From the NCBI GenBank assembly GCA_013368325.1, contig JAACJK010000008.1:434001-498000 (forward strand): 64,000 bases of DNA, written 5' to 3'. Origin of the DNA: Ephemerocybe angulata (Eukaryota > Basidiomycota > Agaricomycetes > Agaricales > Psathyrellaceae). Under the pieces are notes generated by a model. That model saw only the letters and a list, made by a program, of their open reading frames with translations. It made no database searches and was not told the origin of the DNA. The translations under genes were made by a program, and so were the position numbers. Position 1 is the stretch's first letter, and every line of letters begins with the position of its first letter. Shown piece after piece: positions 22,665 through 33,864 of this stretch.

Positions 22665-22790
22665 AGCAAAGGGATATCGAGAGCTGATGAATGCGTTACG
22701 ACGGGATGCGGGTGGTGTCGGTTCAAGGAAGACGAACACCTCACTCAGCCTACTGTGAGAAAGCCTGGGGTGCTGAGTCAGTGATGGTAA

Positions 22791-22810
22791 ATTTCCACGC
22801 TTTTAAGCGC
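22791..22810 (-). promoter_or_regulatory. Conserved semi-palindromic upstream motif, FB5
   Basis: On the minus strand GCGCTTAAAAGCGTGGAAAT, about 127 nt before the FB5 ATG and matching the FB8 copy exactly, as expected of the inverted duplication. Confidence 0.5.
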
Positions 22811-23142
22811 CCAAGGGAACGCAATCATGGCTTACCGCTGACCTTCGACAGTTTAGCGCGCATTTGCACGAAAGAAGTAGTGGTATAAACGGTATTCAGG
22901 CCTATATAGGCCGACGGATGTTCGAGGTGTGCATGCGACTCCGTTTTACTTATCGATCTTTACTGTGCATCCTCCAGGATTTGGGCGCCGCAAAGTGACG
23001 CTTGCAAGCAAGTCAGTGGTTCATTCCAGCATCAACCACCTTCGCAAAGGGCCCAAGTTATTCACGGAGTCAGGAGAATTGAAAATATAGTCGTGATCGT
23101 AGCATAGATAAATTGAAGAAGAAGGTATGGAAAGTTGGCGCA

Positions 23143-24843
23143 CTACCAGTACGTATCCATGGCATCCGAGTCGCGACAGAATTCAAAGTTAGCGGGAGTT
23201 GTCGACACCGACGCGCGAACGTCCAAGGCTACGCTTAGCAGAAGATTATGGGTGTCTGCGTCAATTCCAAGCTCCGAGGCGCAGCAATAAAAGTGCAAGG
23301 TATTAATTTGTCCCGGACCTGGAATCGAGTATCCTGCACGGGCAGCGCGTGTCCTCAACGCAGTCGCCAGATCCTGGGCGTAACCGTTCTTGAACGTGGT
23401 ATTTAGGCTGCGGGCAGTGAATATAACGTCAATGGAGTTAAGGGCAGGGAATGGTGTTGTCGTTTCAGGTTGGAGAGAGCGATCTGGTAGGCCATCGCCT
23501 TGCAGGGCTCGAGTGAAGCAGTCATTGCGTTGCCAAGCACGGACACTTATCTTCTGGAGTGTCGGGATGCCGGCGATGGCCTCCCAGAAAGGGAAGCTCG
23601 GATAATGGACGACTTCAATGCTCTCAAGCCTTGATAGAAGCCAATCCTCCGGATTTGTGAAAGGGAGGGAGTATAGATTCTGTGATAGGCCGACATCCCA
23701 AAAGGAGGCGCCCGGGACAACCATAAATATCCCCAGAGTGCGTTTCCCGTCCCACTGTGCGCCAAAGCCAATGTACTCAAACCCCTTTTCAACGCCATCG
23801 TCCCCAATAGTGCTTGTCACTAACAGCGACCTCGGGGCCGCTGTATGCCTGAGAGCGAGGTTCAGAGTGAAGGCAGCTCGCTGGCTAACCTCAGCGCTGG
23901 TGCTGCCGGCGTGTGATCCGAACACCACCGTCATCCTCTCTACGTCTGCAGACAGGTATAGCGCTCCCAGCAGTATGGAGGTTATTTGATTATCCCTGGA
24001 TGATATGCTGAGCGCCTTGACCTTGCTTAGCCTAGGTAGGGTCGGCCACGGACCATTCGGAAAGTGATGCCCTGTCGAGTGAATATCCAGATTAAAATCC
24101 GCTAGATGGCGGGCCAGTTTGAGAAACAAAAGTATTTCATGCAAGTCTTCGGGAGTCATAACGGCAACCCGCTGGAGGGTGAAATCCGCAAGGGTGGAGA
24201 ATTTGAGGAGTTCAGAGGCCCTCGGAACCTCCCACCCCATAAGGAAAAGGCGACGAATATGAGGAAAGGCCCCGGCTAAGGCATCGGAGCACGATAACTT
24301 TCCCATCCAGTCTAGGCACGTCAATTCCAGGGCCTCCGTCCCCTCGCTCTTCAAATCCAGACCGTCAAAAATCCGATGGATCGTTTCGGCGGATGCATTC
24401 AGGACAGCCCGCTTCACCTGCCACCTTTTTCCAGCTTCCAAGATACGCCGGGCACCAAAGCCTCCGTTACTAGTGACATGCCATCCATCGATGTAGACTT
24501 CTTGATTTTCTGCTACCTGTTTTAAGGCAAGGTCCAGATACTGAGCCTTGGTGTTGGCTTGTATCTGTATCTCCATCCATAGCTCTGGCGCCGCGAAAGC
24601 AATCTCTCTCCATTGATGTGATACGGCGCATATCGACATCTTGGTACACTCTGGTCGCATTTTCGAGTAGTCCACGTCCATGTAGCGTAGTGCCAGGAAG
24701 AAGATCTTCGAAAGTAATTCGGGAGGGAGACGAGAGACCGGCGACACCGCGTTTCGACACCGTTTGAGGGCGAGGAGGTCTTGTTCCAGTCGTGCGATTT
24801 CGCGATCGAGATTGGCCAGGGATTCAAGTGTGGAGGCATACAT
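23143..24843 (-). CDS. F-box-like protein, paralogue FB6
   Basis: Intronless gene for 566 residues starting MYASTLESLANL. Helix LDREIARLEQDLLALKR, core RLPPELLSKIFFLALRYM and signature SICAVSHQWREIAFAAPELWMEI mark the family. It forms a subfamily with FB7 (57943-59649), to which it is very similar over its whole length, and resembles FB1 in its second half (TSAEVSQ..., PFPALNSIDVIF). It once stood directly head-to-head with the APC11-like gene, as FB7 still does; a LINE and a TIR element now separate them by about 9 kb. The LINE begins only about 40 nt upstream of this start codon, so the native promoter is displaced and expression may be altered. Confidence 0.87.
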   Translation of the reverse strand: MYASTLESLANLDREIARLEQDLLALKRCRNAVSPVSRLPPELLSKIFFLALRYMDVDYSKMRPECTKMSICAVSHQWREIAFAAPELWMEIQIQANTKAQYLDLALKQVAENQEVYIDGWHVTSNGGFGARRILEAGKRWQVKRAVLNASAETIHRIFDGLDLKSEGTEALELTCLDWMGKLSCSDALAGAFPHIRRLFLMGWEVPRASELLKFSTLADFTLQRVAVMTPEDLHEILLFLKLARHLADFNLDIHSTGHHFPNGPWPTLPRLSKVKALSISSRDNQITSILLGALYLSADVERMTVVFGSHAGSTSAEVSQRAAFTLNLALRHTAAPRSLLVTSTIGDDGVEKGFEYIGFGAQWDGKRTLGIFMVVPGASFWDVGLSQNLYSLPFTNPEDWLLSRLESIEVVHYPSFPFWEAIAGIPTLQKISVRAWQRNDCFTRALQGDGLPDRSLQPETTTPFPALNSIDVIFTARSLNTTFKNGYAQDLATALRTRAARAGYSIPGPGQINTLHFYCCASELGIDADTHNLLLSVALDVRASVSTTPANFEFCRDSDAMDTYW

Positions 24844-24894
24844 GGTTTATCGAGCAACGTAAAGCCCGACAGATGTAAGTATATGCCAGTGACA

Positions 24895-26880
24895 GGCCCC
24901 AGGCCTCGACGGTATCCCCAACGTCGTCCTAAAGAAGTGTGCTAACATTCTGGCCCCCTTCCTAGCGCCCATCTTCACTGCGGTGTTTGAACTGAACGTC
25001 TATTATCAAGGTTGGAAGGACTCAATCACATGTGTGCTGAGGAAACCCGGTAAGCCCTCGTACGAAGTGCCCAAAGCTTACCGCCCGATAGTTGCCCGAT
25101 AGCCCTGCTACCAACAATCGGCAAAGTGCTCTCCTCCATCGTCGCCGAGGACATGACACGCATTCTCGAAGCGGAGGACCAGCTACCGCACACCCACTTT
25201 GGAGGCCGACCCGGGAAAACGACGACAGACGCCCTTCACCACTTGGTCGAACGAATCAAGAGAGCCTGGAAGAAGAAGAGGGTGGTCTCGGTCCTCTTCC
25301 TCGACGTAGAAGGCGCCTTCCCGAACGCTGTCACACATAAAGTTCTCCACAACCTCAAGAAGCGACGCGTCCCAACACCCTATGTCAAGATGATTGAAAA
25401 CATGCTCAACGACAGACGCACGAAGCTCAAATTCGACGACTATACGTCGGACTTCATCTCAATCAACAATGGCATAGGGCAGGGATGCCCACTCTCAATG
25501 ATCATATACATCATCTATAACGCTGACCTGCTTGAAATACCCAGGGAAAGGGACGAGGAGGCAATCAGATATGTCGACGACGCGATCCTCCTTGCCGAAG
25601 GAAAGGATTTCAAGACGACGACAGCCATGTTGAAGAGCATGATGACAAGGGAAGGGGGCGCGAACGAGTGGTCGAGGACTCACAACTCAAGGTTTGAGAT
25701 GTCGAAAGTCGCGCTAATGCACTTCTCTAGACGCCCTGATCCTGCGAAAGAGGGGAAGATGCTACGAGAAACAGCCCCGAAACTCAAAGTCCAAGGCACG
25801 AGGATCAAGGTCGTCCAAGACTACAAGCAAGGGGGTCCCGGGGTTCAAAAATCCGACCATACGTTAGGTAGGTACCCCCCCCTCCCGGCAGGGAGAAAAA
25901 TTTTTTATACCCCCCAAGAAACCCCAAATTTAGGGCTTCTACCGGCCGTTTTGGGCGAGTTTGGTCATCTATTGCTATAAAACTTGTCTATACATTCATT
26001 TTATACACTTCTAAACAGTTTTATATAGTGTTATACATATGTAGAGCTCAGAATGGTGTGCGCGCACAGTGGCTGCATAACCGGCTACCAAATCCGGAAG
26101 TCGCCGGGAAATTTCCGGTGAGTATTCGCTTACAAATTTGATGGAATTGCCCGATTTGGCAATTTTGATGCTTACATAGGGTAGGTAGGGTCCCCTTTGA
26201 GGTCCGAAAAAAATATTTATACGCTAGGTCAGTTTTTTGAAGGCCGGGACCCCCTTGACTACAAGTATCTGGGTGTCCTAGTGGACCCGGAGCTCCGATG
26301 GACCGCCCAGGTAAACAGGGTGGTCGAAAAAGCAACTAACTGGGTCAATCTCTTCAGGAGACTGGCACGAACAAGCAGCGGCATCAACCCAACGGTCATG
26401 CGCCACATGTACCGCTCCGTAGGACTTCCACAAATCACGTACGCCTCCGACATATGGTACACCCCGCCCAGAATCAAGCCGGGCAACAAACGCTCCACCG
26501 GCTCAGTACAAGCCCTGAAAAGACTGCAACGAGTCCAGCGTACAGCCGCCATAGCAATCACCGGAGCGCTCCGTTCCACAGCGGGGGACACCCTCGACGT
26601 GCACGCCGGATTGACGCCAATGGGAATCATGCTCGAAACTGCTCATAAGCGCTCATACATTCGTCTCTGCACGCTCCCATACTCACACGTTCTTCACACC
26701 AGGGTCGAGGCGGCCTTCGCTACGAGAGACAGCAAGCTAGATAACCTCACCCCGATCGAAACGATGGTCAGACTCTACGACGAAGACCCGAGACGCATGG
26801 AGAAGATAGGTCCAAATCGGAGGTCCCCAGGACTAACCCCCACCTTCGAAACGCATATCGAGAAGGACTTGCATTATGGG
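24895..26880 (+). pseudogene. LINE reverse transcriptase remnant
   Basis: Reads from RT motif 0-1 (PGLDGIPNVVLKKCANILAP, then GWKDSITCVLRKPGKPSYEV) through motif A (FLDVEGAFPNAV), motif B (GIGQGCPLSM) and the catalytic YVDD (about 25570) to the thumb region (YLGVLVDPELRW) and the connecting domain. It is broken by an 11-nt insertion near 25094, which doubles GCCCGATAG with TT between the copies and shifts the frame, and by the MITE at 25828-26256. The YVDD residues are intact, but no complete product is possible. Confidence 0.85.
25828..26256. mobile_element. 429-bp MITE with 9-bp target-site duplication
   Basis: Inserted in the LINE RT frame between two copies of GACTACAAG (25819-25827 and 26257-26265). 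The ends are inverted repeats: AAGGGGGTCCCGG...TTCAAAAA on each side, inwards to GACC and TACGT-like bases. The interior is AT-rich and non-coding. A 9-bp duplication with long TIRs fits a Mutator-like (MULE) miniature element; no transposase is encoded. Confidence 0.85.
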
Positions 26881-26896
26881 CATGCTAGCATGCCAT

Positions 26897-29800
26897 TTAC
26901 GAGTCCGTTTCCGCACCACAGTATTAGACCTGTTGCATGACACAGCCTGTATATGCACCTAATGTCATAAAAATTAACTTGTGGGAAGTAGTGCTTCGCG
27001 TGGTGGAGTCCCTGGCTATTTATCTGAATTTTCCTTCCTTCAAGCTTCAACCACTCTTTCAAACTTCAATGTAGCCACTGGCCGGTGCCAGCTCTCAGGC
27101 CAAGGATGCAGCTGCCTTAAGAAGTAGTAAAAGTAGTAAACTACATTACTAAATACACTTTAATTCTGTCAGCTATATCTTTCATGATGTTTTGTGCAGT
27201 CCGCACAACCAACCTTGAACGAACTCTGTACTCATTTCTCTCTCAACTCGAAGATAGTTGCTTCAGTTCTAGTTGAGTTTTAGTCAAGTTCCAGTACATC
27301 CTGTCCGTACATATAAATCAAAAGATTAAAATGATCATCTACGATTTCTGTAACTACAAACTCGAGCTCTTTGTTGCCTGCCCGGCACCCGAACGCATGG
27401 GAGTCGGGAAGGGGTCGACGGCGAGCAGCGCAGCGCACTCGTACACCAACTGGGGGGGGGGAATCGAAGCACTACATACCCATTCTTGAGCAAGGATGGC
27501 AGCCAGTTTCTGTAGCAGTGCTGAGCATGGACTGAAGAGAGCGAGGAAGGAGGACGTACGTGATGGAAGAAGTGCAAGCTTCGATGTGCAACCCCAACGC
27601 CTTGAGAGCGCCGTCCAAATACGACATCATCTTCGCGATCTCGAGGACGATAGTGTCCTTACATTTGAGGCTTTCCCGCATGGCCAGCTTCCCAGGAGAG
27701 CTACGAGACTTCCAATCCGGTACCGACCTCTGTGAGGGTGCTGCTGGATTTAGCGTTGGTGACCCACTTCGGTTCCTGGGAACTGCGCCCTCAAAACGCC
27801 AGTCCCTGCTGGCGACGCTGCCTTACGCGCCATTCGACGAGCTCACCAGCACCCAACCAACCTCCGATCTACCAACACTGTCAGCATACAATACTGGAAC
27901 GCGCAAATTCCGAGCACACCGTATGAAGACCAACATCGAGAATTGCATCCTTACTCCAGATTAAGGGCAGACAGGTCATCGGGCATCGTCCTCCCGCCGC
28001 CCGCTCTGGAAGTCAATCCTCCCCCCACAAACTCACTGCTACTCTACTCTGCACTCTACCACATGCTTGCACAGACAACGACTCGGAGTTCGCACTCAAC
28101 TCCTGACTCTGAGCTCCCACGCGACAAGGGTGCGATACAGGCGCAATACTAGGTCATGCCGACAACATTACGGGCCTATTCGAGGCAAAGGTGCGTCAGA
28201 AGACACACATAGGTGGATAGATTGCACTTACCTTGACTGCGCAAAGTCGATTTTTGCGTTCTGGTGGCGACGGGATAAGATAGGTCAGTAAGAGACCTCT
28301 GCGGACCCCCGTCGAGACTGACCTTCATTTTCTCAGTCCCCGTTTCCCCTAGCACTTCCGACACCAGCTAATCGCCATATCGACACTCGAAGGTGGTATG
28401 CATAATGCCGCATCCCCCACCGCCTCGAGACATTGCCATGTGTGTGCTCGCTGTCGTCGATGCCCTTCGCGTGTCGTAGTTCAGTCTAGGAGACTGTTCA
28501 GAAGGTGAGCAATGCCGTCATTTCGCTGGAATCAGAGTGACTGACCCCTTCGTTGCGAGCAGCCTTTTTGCGGCGTCGCGCGCATCGCCGGTGTGAGTGA
28601 CTGATTGCACTCTGAATGTCACGGTAAGGATTCATATCATTGAGTTGTGTTTGATTTACTTACCTTGACTCAGAGGAGGCCGCTTCAGCCGTGCGACGGG
28701 AATGAATGTCGGAATGAGAGGTGAGTGCGCCGCTTTGGGTGCTGTTCGACAGCCATACTGGTTTGACGTTCGCTGGCGCCCATCGCCGCTTCGCTTCGAG
28801 ACGATACCGTGCATGTGCTACTTCATAGGCCGGCTCAGCCTTTGTTGCGAGCACTCGATAATGGAGTTGCGCGAGTTTGTGGCTATTGGTGGAAAGGATG
28901 AAGACGCGTACATGTCGGCGAGTGTGTCGATGCTGCGCAACTCGAGGCACGATTAGGCTGGACATCTGAATGCGATCGTCGTGTGCCGAAGGGCCGTCAG
29001 GGTAGGATCTATCCGGAAGGTGAGCACTGCTGCGTTTCCCCTGGGGTGTGCAATGGACTCACTGGATTTGTCGGGCGACGTGAAGCTCGGCTCTTCCGGG
29101 CGTTCTTCGTGCATCTGCGTCGGCTGTAGGTAGCGCTGCGAGAGGGAAGTGCCATTTGTAGCCGGCCCAACCGCAGGCGAGGGGTCCCAGAAGTCGTCGG
29201 CCCAGTATGCCATTCTCATCACCTGAATGGTGATGATGCCCCTCCTGCCCTCCCGCACTCAACAGCAGATGCTTCATCGTGTCCTTACGCACATACACCG
29301 ACGAGAACATGGAAACTGCCTGCGCAAACGTCAACACCGTCTCCATCCGCCCATTCCCATACCGCCTCCTAATCTTCTTCCTCGCAGCCTCCTTCTCCGC
29401 ACTCACCGACGGCCCCACCGCAGGAGCCCGCTGAGCACCTTCCTCGTCGCTTGACGGTATGGATGTGGACGGTCGGTTGCCGTTATCGTTCTTTTGCTGC
29501 TGGTTCAGCCTTCGTTCGTTCGCGCGCTCGACGCTGGGCTTCGGCTGACTGGTATAGATAGTGCGTCTCGACAAACAAGGAGTTGTTCGAGAGGACATGC
29601 GCGAGCTCGAGGTGGGGATGTGCACGAACGGTTTCAACGGGGTTTCGTGCACGTCGGGACTCGGGAGGGATGAGGAACCTGGCGTAATGATTAGATAGCC
29701 ACGCCTCGTCGCCGTCGTTGTTGGGGAGGTGGTATCGCGAGTTGTCTGTGCCGATGCAAAGGAGCATGAGGGCTCGGTGGGTAGCGAGGCTCGAATATGT

Positions 29801-31015
29801 GTAGGTGACCGGCTGACCAGGGAAGACGAGCGTGGCAACGAAGATGGGGATGTCAAGCTCCGTGTCGCGTTCCTCCTGCTCCGGAGAGCCTCTTCGTACC
29901 CGCACAGCGCAAACTCTGGCAGCATCCGTCTGCCGCCTTCTTCTTCGTCACCAAAATCCATCCCATCGCCTGCATTCCCAGCCCTATTCGTCAGGCCCGA
30001 GCCTCCTTCAGAGGTCGAGGTGGACTGTACAGTAGAAGAGATCCGAGCCCCGCGTGGATCTCAAGCTGCTCGTCGATGGGTGTTGCCTCCTCCTCGGACT
30101 CGTCGAGCACGAAGCAGTCGACGTCGTCGGACGTGGCGGTGGACGTCGAGGTCGTCGTGCTCTTCTTCGTTTTCCTGTTCGTTTTTGTCATTATACTGCT
30201 CCTGCTCTTCGCCCTCGACACCTCCCCAGTCCTCCATATCCTCGTCAATGTCCAGCCCTTGCCCATCCACCACATCCTCATCATCGTCAAAGACATGCCG
30301 CACATTGTGCACCTCGTCACCCTGGCCCTCATTCTCCTCCACTTCCTCCATCTTCCCCGCCGTCCTCTTCATTCTCCGGCACCTAGCGCATCGCCCGCCT
30401 CGTCCTCGTGCCGTCTGCGGTAGCCTGGTACAGGCCCATCGCATGTTGCATTGTGTGGCGATCGCTTCGGTCGGATCTCGGGTGGGCCAAGGGTGGGCAG
30501 TGGAGAACGGAATCAGAGAACTCGCATGCGGCGTCCTTGGGCATGAAAGAAGGTGGCAATGGTGGAGTCTTAGGCCTTAGGGCCAAAATTTACATAGCGT
30601 CGTTGGACGCGAGCGAAGCAGCGAAGAGCGAATACTCTTTGTGGGCGTCAAAGCGGCTGGAGATGCTGTGCGGTGCTCTTGACGCTCGTCCAATGACACT
30701 GAGCAAGTACTGGCATTTAACTGTCTCTCCGGATGTACACATACGAGGATGATCACAAATAATATACGTACATGCTAGAAACTTGAAGCTTGCAGCCCCG
30801 ACCGGCCGGACGACAGTGAGCTGGAAGACAGGAAGACAGAGGACCAAATAACGACCAAACATCAATATGGGCGTCACTCCAGCCGAGAGGTGGACAAATG
30901 TCCGATCAAAGCGGAGATCACGCGCGGAATGACCAAACAAAAACCAAACATCAAAAACGATAGGCGTCACGCAAAACCCGGTCCTACAATAACGATTCCG
31001 TAAACGGACTCGTAA
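26897..31015. mobile_element. 4.1-kb TIR element interrupting the LINE, with captured gene debris
   Basis: The LINE frame stops matching after ...FETHIEKD (about 26868) and resumes at about 31020 (EYEKHDDAPIRVYCDGSG). Near these points lie 17-nt inverted repeats, TTACGAGTCCGTTTCCG at 26897 and its near-perfect reverse complement ending at 31015 (one mismatch). The dinucleotide TA at each end would suit a TA-targeting element. The interior encodes no transposase that I can recognise. It contains a decayed LON-domain gene piece at 29483-29905 and a run of short exon-like blocks (about 28430-29060). The exact termini and the 28 nt of extra sequence on the left are uncertain. Confidence 0.6.
29483..29905 (-). 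pseudogene. Decayed LON substrate-binding domain, LONRF-like
   Basis: In one minus-strand frame the sequence ELDIPIFVATLVFPGQPV and, further on, ARNPVETVRAHPHLELAHVL resembles the N-terminal LON domain of fungal RING-LON (LONRF) ubiquitin ligases, whose hallmark is 'IPIFVCTLxFP...HIFEPRYRLM' followed by 'VETVG..RFRI'. The neighbouring frames (29059-29961 and 30061-30444, the latter very acidic) probably carry adjoining, frame-shifted pieces. The canonical EPRYR residues are lost. Assignment is from motif memory only and should be treated as tentative. Confidence 0.35.
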
Positions 31016-32117
31016 CCGGAAGCTGTCAATCGAATATGAGAAGCACGACGACGCACCCATAAGAGTGTATTGTGACGGATCTGGAATAGACGACCAGGTC
31101 GGCGCAGCTGCCTCGATCTACAGGGCAAACGAGAAGAAGCCAATGAAGACAATACACAAGTACCTGGGACCGAAGTCCGAATGCTCTACCTACGAGGCAG
31201 AGTGGGTAGGAGCCATACTGGCAATCTGGCTGATACTCACCGTAGCACGCGACACAATCGGACACGCGCCCATCTCGCTATACATCGACAACCAGAGCGT
31301 CATTAAATCGCTCAAGAACCGAAAACCAGCACCAGGACAGCGACTCAAGGACGCCTTCCTCGACCTCTCAGACGAGCTCCGTCCAGCCAGCAACGGCCAC
31401 CCCGCGTTCAAGATGATATGGATCTCAGCACACAGCGAAGTAGAACGAAACGAGGCGATAGACGAAGAAGCAAAAAGCGCAGCCCATGGCCAGGAGTCAA
31501 CCTATATGCAGCTCCCACCACCCATCCGGCTGCGACTCCCCCACAGCAAATCGGCGATCGTGCAGAAGCTGAAGGACGAAGCCAAAGCGGAATGGGCGAA
31601 GCAGTGGAACAAGTCCCCAAGACACGGTATTTGGAGAGCCATCGACAGCGAACTGACGTGTAAAACGTTCCGAGCCATAACAGCAAAGATGCCCCGATAC
31701 CATGCCTCCCTGCTCGTACAACTCCGGACTAAGCACATTCCGCTAAATGACTACCTCTACAAGAGGAACCTTACTGACTCATACCTCTGTTCACAGTGCC
31801 ACCGAGGCCGCCGAGAAACCATCGACCACTTTATGTACGAGTGCCCGGCATTCCGGGAGCAACGGGAGAAAATGGACACAGCGCTGGGGCCAAGGAAGAG
31901 AGACCTCAAGGCGAGCATGAAGAACAAAGCCGACCTCAAGGCGATAGCGACATACATGGCCAGTACCGGACGACTCCCCAAAGTGAAACGGTGGCAACCA
32001 CCCCAGGAAGCGACCCAACCCGAGGCGAACGGCGAAGAGGAAGAAGAAGGGAACGAAACCGAAACCGAAAACGACGGCAACACAACGCGCGAAGGGGAAG
32101 AAGAGAACGAACGGTAA
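31016..32117 (+). pseudogene. LINE RNase H and zinc-knuckle part
   Basis: An open 3' half of the LINE ORF2. The RNase H residues are visible: Asp in RVYCDGSG, Glu in TYEAEW, Asp in LYIDNQSV and Asp in RNEAIDEEAK. A C-terminal knuckle CSQCHRGRRETIDHFMYEC follows, then an acidic tail (GEEEEEGNETETEND). The frame is intact to its TAA, but it has been severed from the RT part by the 4.1-kb element, so it is annotated as a broken gene. An ATG at 31065 exists but has no reason to be used. Confidence 0.85.
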
Positions 32118-32226
32118 AGAAGGGGAGAGGCGGGGCGTACCGCCCCGCCTCCTCCCCTCCTCCCCCCCTCCCCCATCCTCCCCCCACCCCTCTTTCTCCC
32201 ATCTCCCTACCGCCTCCTCTCCCTCC

Positions 32227-32533
32227 TAGTGATCACCACGGGTTTCCCGCGGCTCCCGTGGCAGTGACCCGGACCCGGACCCGGGCATGACCCGTACCCG
32301 CGGTGCGCGGGTTTTCCCGTCAAAACGAGCCCAAAATCGGCCAAATCGGCCAGTTTTTGGGCGAGATATGAGCCTGTTTGTAAAAGGCTCATATCTCGCC
32401 CAGTTTCTGCCCGATTGGGCCGTTCTTGGGCTCGTTTTGAAGCGGACGGGTCTGGGAATGATGACCCGGACCCGGCCCGCACCCGCGACCCGGCCTGCGG
32501 GTCACGGGTTTCCAAAACCCGTGGTGAACACTA
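32227..32533. mobile_element. 307-bp foldback hAT-type MITE with 8-bp TSD
   Basis: Flanked by CTCCCTCC (32219-32226 and 32534-32541). Termini TAGTGATCACCACGGG and, inverted, TAGTGTTCACCACGGG fit the hAT end consensus YARNG, and an 8-bp duplication is the hAT hallmark. The element is nearly palindromic throughout; its centre is a perfect 16-bp stem (GGCGAGATATGAGCCT) with a 9-nt loop. It lies in the LINE 3' untranslated region and is non-coding. Confidence 0.88.
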
Positions 32534-33128
32534 CTCCCTCCCTGCCCAGATTTATAAACTATGACCCCCCTTTCCCATTTCCCTCTACCTATTTATTATG
32601 TTCCCAACCCTACTCCCCATATAATTCACATTTGCCCTTATTTTTTTTCAATGCACATACATCTATCATTCTGGTCTTTTGTAGTTTACATCCCCCTATT
32701 CCTTCTACCATCCACTACTTCTCCCCCTTCACCTCTCCTCCACTATATCTTACTAACACCACCACTAAATCACCGCTCGAACCGCGTCGATCTGGGCTAG
32801 CCCGAAGACCGACAAGCACACCGTCCGACACCCACAGAGGCGCCGGGACGGTCGAGCGCACGAAAGACAGCAAGGGCGCCGTTGGCCGTTGCAGCGACAC
32901 GAAGACCGGCTCCCACCATTCCGCCTACCCAAACAGCGTTTCCTTGCTGGACGTGCGGGGGACTTTAGTAGTCCGTCGTACGGGCTGGGTAGGGGAAGTA
33001 CTAACAGGGCATTGGGGCTCGTTACAAGAAGTACCTATGTATTAGACAGTTAAGTCCCGCATGGGGTCATCCCCGGGGACTATAAGCAAGGAGTCCAAAA
33101 AAAAAAAAAAAAAAAAAAAATGCCAGTG

Positions 33129-33650
33129 ACACGGCGGGCAACCGGATGTCATGTTCCGGCGCGGCATGGCCGGTCATGTGCCGTGTCATGTGCCGAGCCA
33201 ATGCCGAGCCATGCATCCAGCCTCCAGGCGCCTTCCTCTCCATCTTGTACCCACTCTCCTTTCTGCCATCCTGCTCTGATAAGTGTTTTAACTGTAGAAT
33301 TATCAATTAATAAAACTTTTAAAGACACGTCCAGGCATAGATGCGCCATGTGGCCTGCGCACTGGTGCTAAACGAAGGTCAGAGAGCTGCTCGGTAGTCA
33401 CCGAAAGCCATCACTGAGAGCCGGTTGCCCTAAAAGCCAATCCCTATTCCTCTACCAGCCTGGGGAGGCTACATAGGACAATTGGAGTGCTCTAGTGCTA
33501 TGCCTAAGCCTTATTGAGCTGTACGGTGGTGATCCCTCCCCCTCTTCTGACCTCTGAATCCAAATGTAGCCCGCTTGACATGGCCGGTACATGACAGTCA
33601 CATGACGGGCCACCTCCGGCCGGCACATGACATCCGGATGTCCGCCGTGT
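33129..33650. mobile_element. 522-bp TIR element between F-box FB6 and APC11
   Basis: Ends are imperfect inverted repeats: ACACGGCGGGCAACCGGATG at the left and, inverted, ACACGGCGGACATCCGGATG at the right, continuing through TCATGT.CCGG. Subterminal CATGTGCCGG-type repeats occur at both ends. The matching site in arm B (near 57907) lacks it. A target-site duplication is not clear. The downstream end of the LINE insertion abuts its left terminus, so this element was there first. Confidence 0.75.
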
Positions 33651-33864
33651 GAGCAAGGACAAGTATCGGACGCCCTCGGTTGAACATCGTGACGACCTCG
33701 CTTCCCACAGTACACGAGGCTGCATTAGTGGCTGTGCTACTTGGCGCGTGATTTGATAAACGCGTCGCCAACGCGTCGCAAGAACAAAGGGAAGACGCGC
33801 CTTGCTCATCTCCACCCTTAACCCCTCACAACGCGCAGATACAGGTCCTTCCCAGCCTATACAT

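Larger units (their letters stand above)
24895..33119 (+). mobile_element. 5'-truncated Tad1-like LINE, with nested insertions
   Basis: The outer element is flanked by a 12-bp target-site duplication, ATGCCAGTGACA, at 24883-24894 and 33120-33131, and ends in 24 A residues (33097-33120). The coding order is reverse transcriptase, then RNase H with a CxxC-HxxxxC knuckle, typical of Tad1/I-type LINEs. The AP-endonuclease and ORF1 are absent: the copy starts inside the RT domain (PGLDGIPNVVLKK). Three other elements lie within it (25828-26256, 26897-31015, 32227-32533). It is dead. Confidence 0.85.

Noticed and set aside
33120..33371. Possible small protein starting in the poly(A)-TSD junction
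   Set aside because: It begins at the LINE tail and runs through the 522-bp TIR element; it is coincidental.
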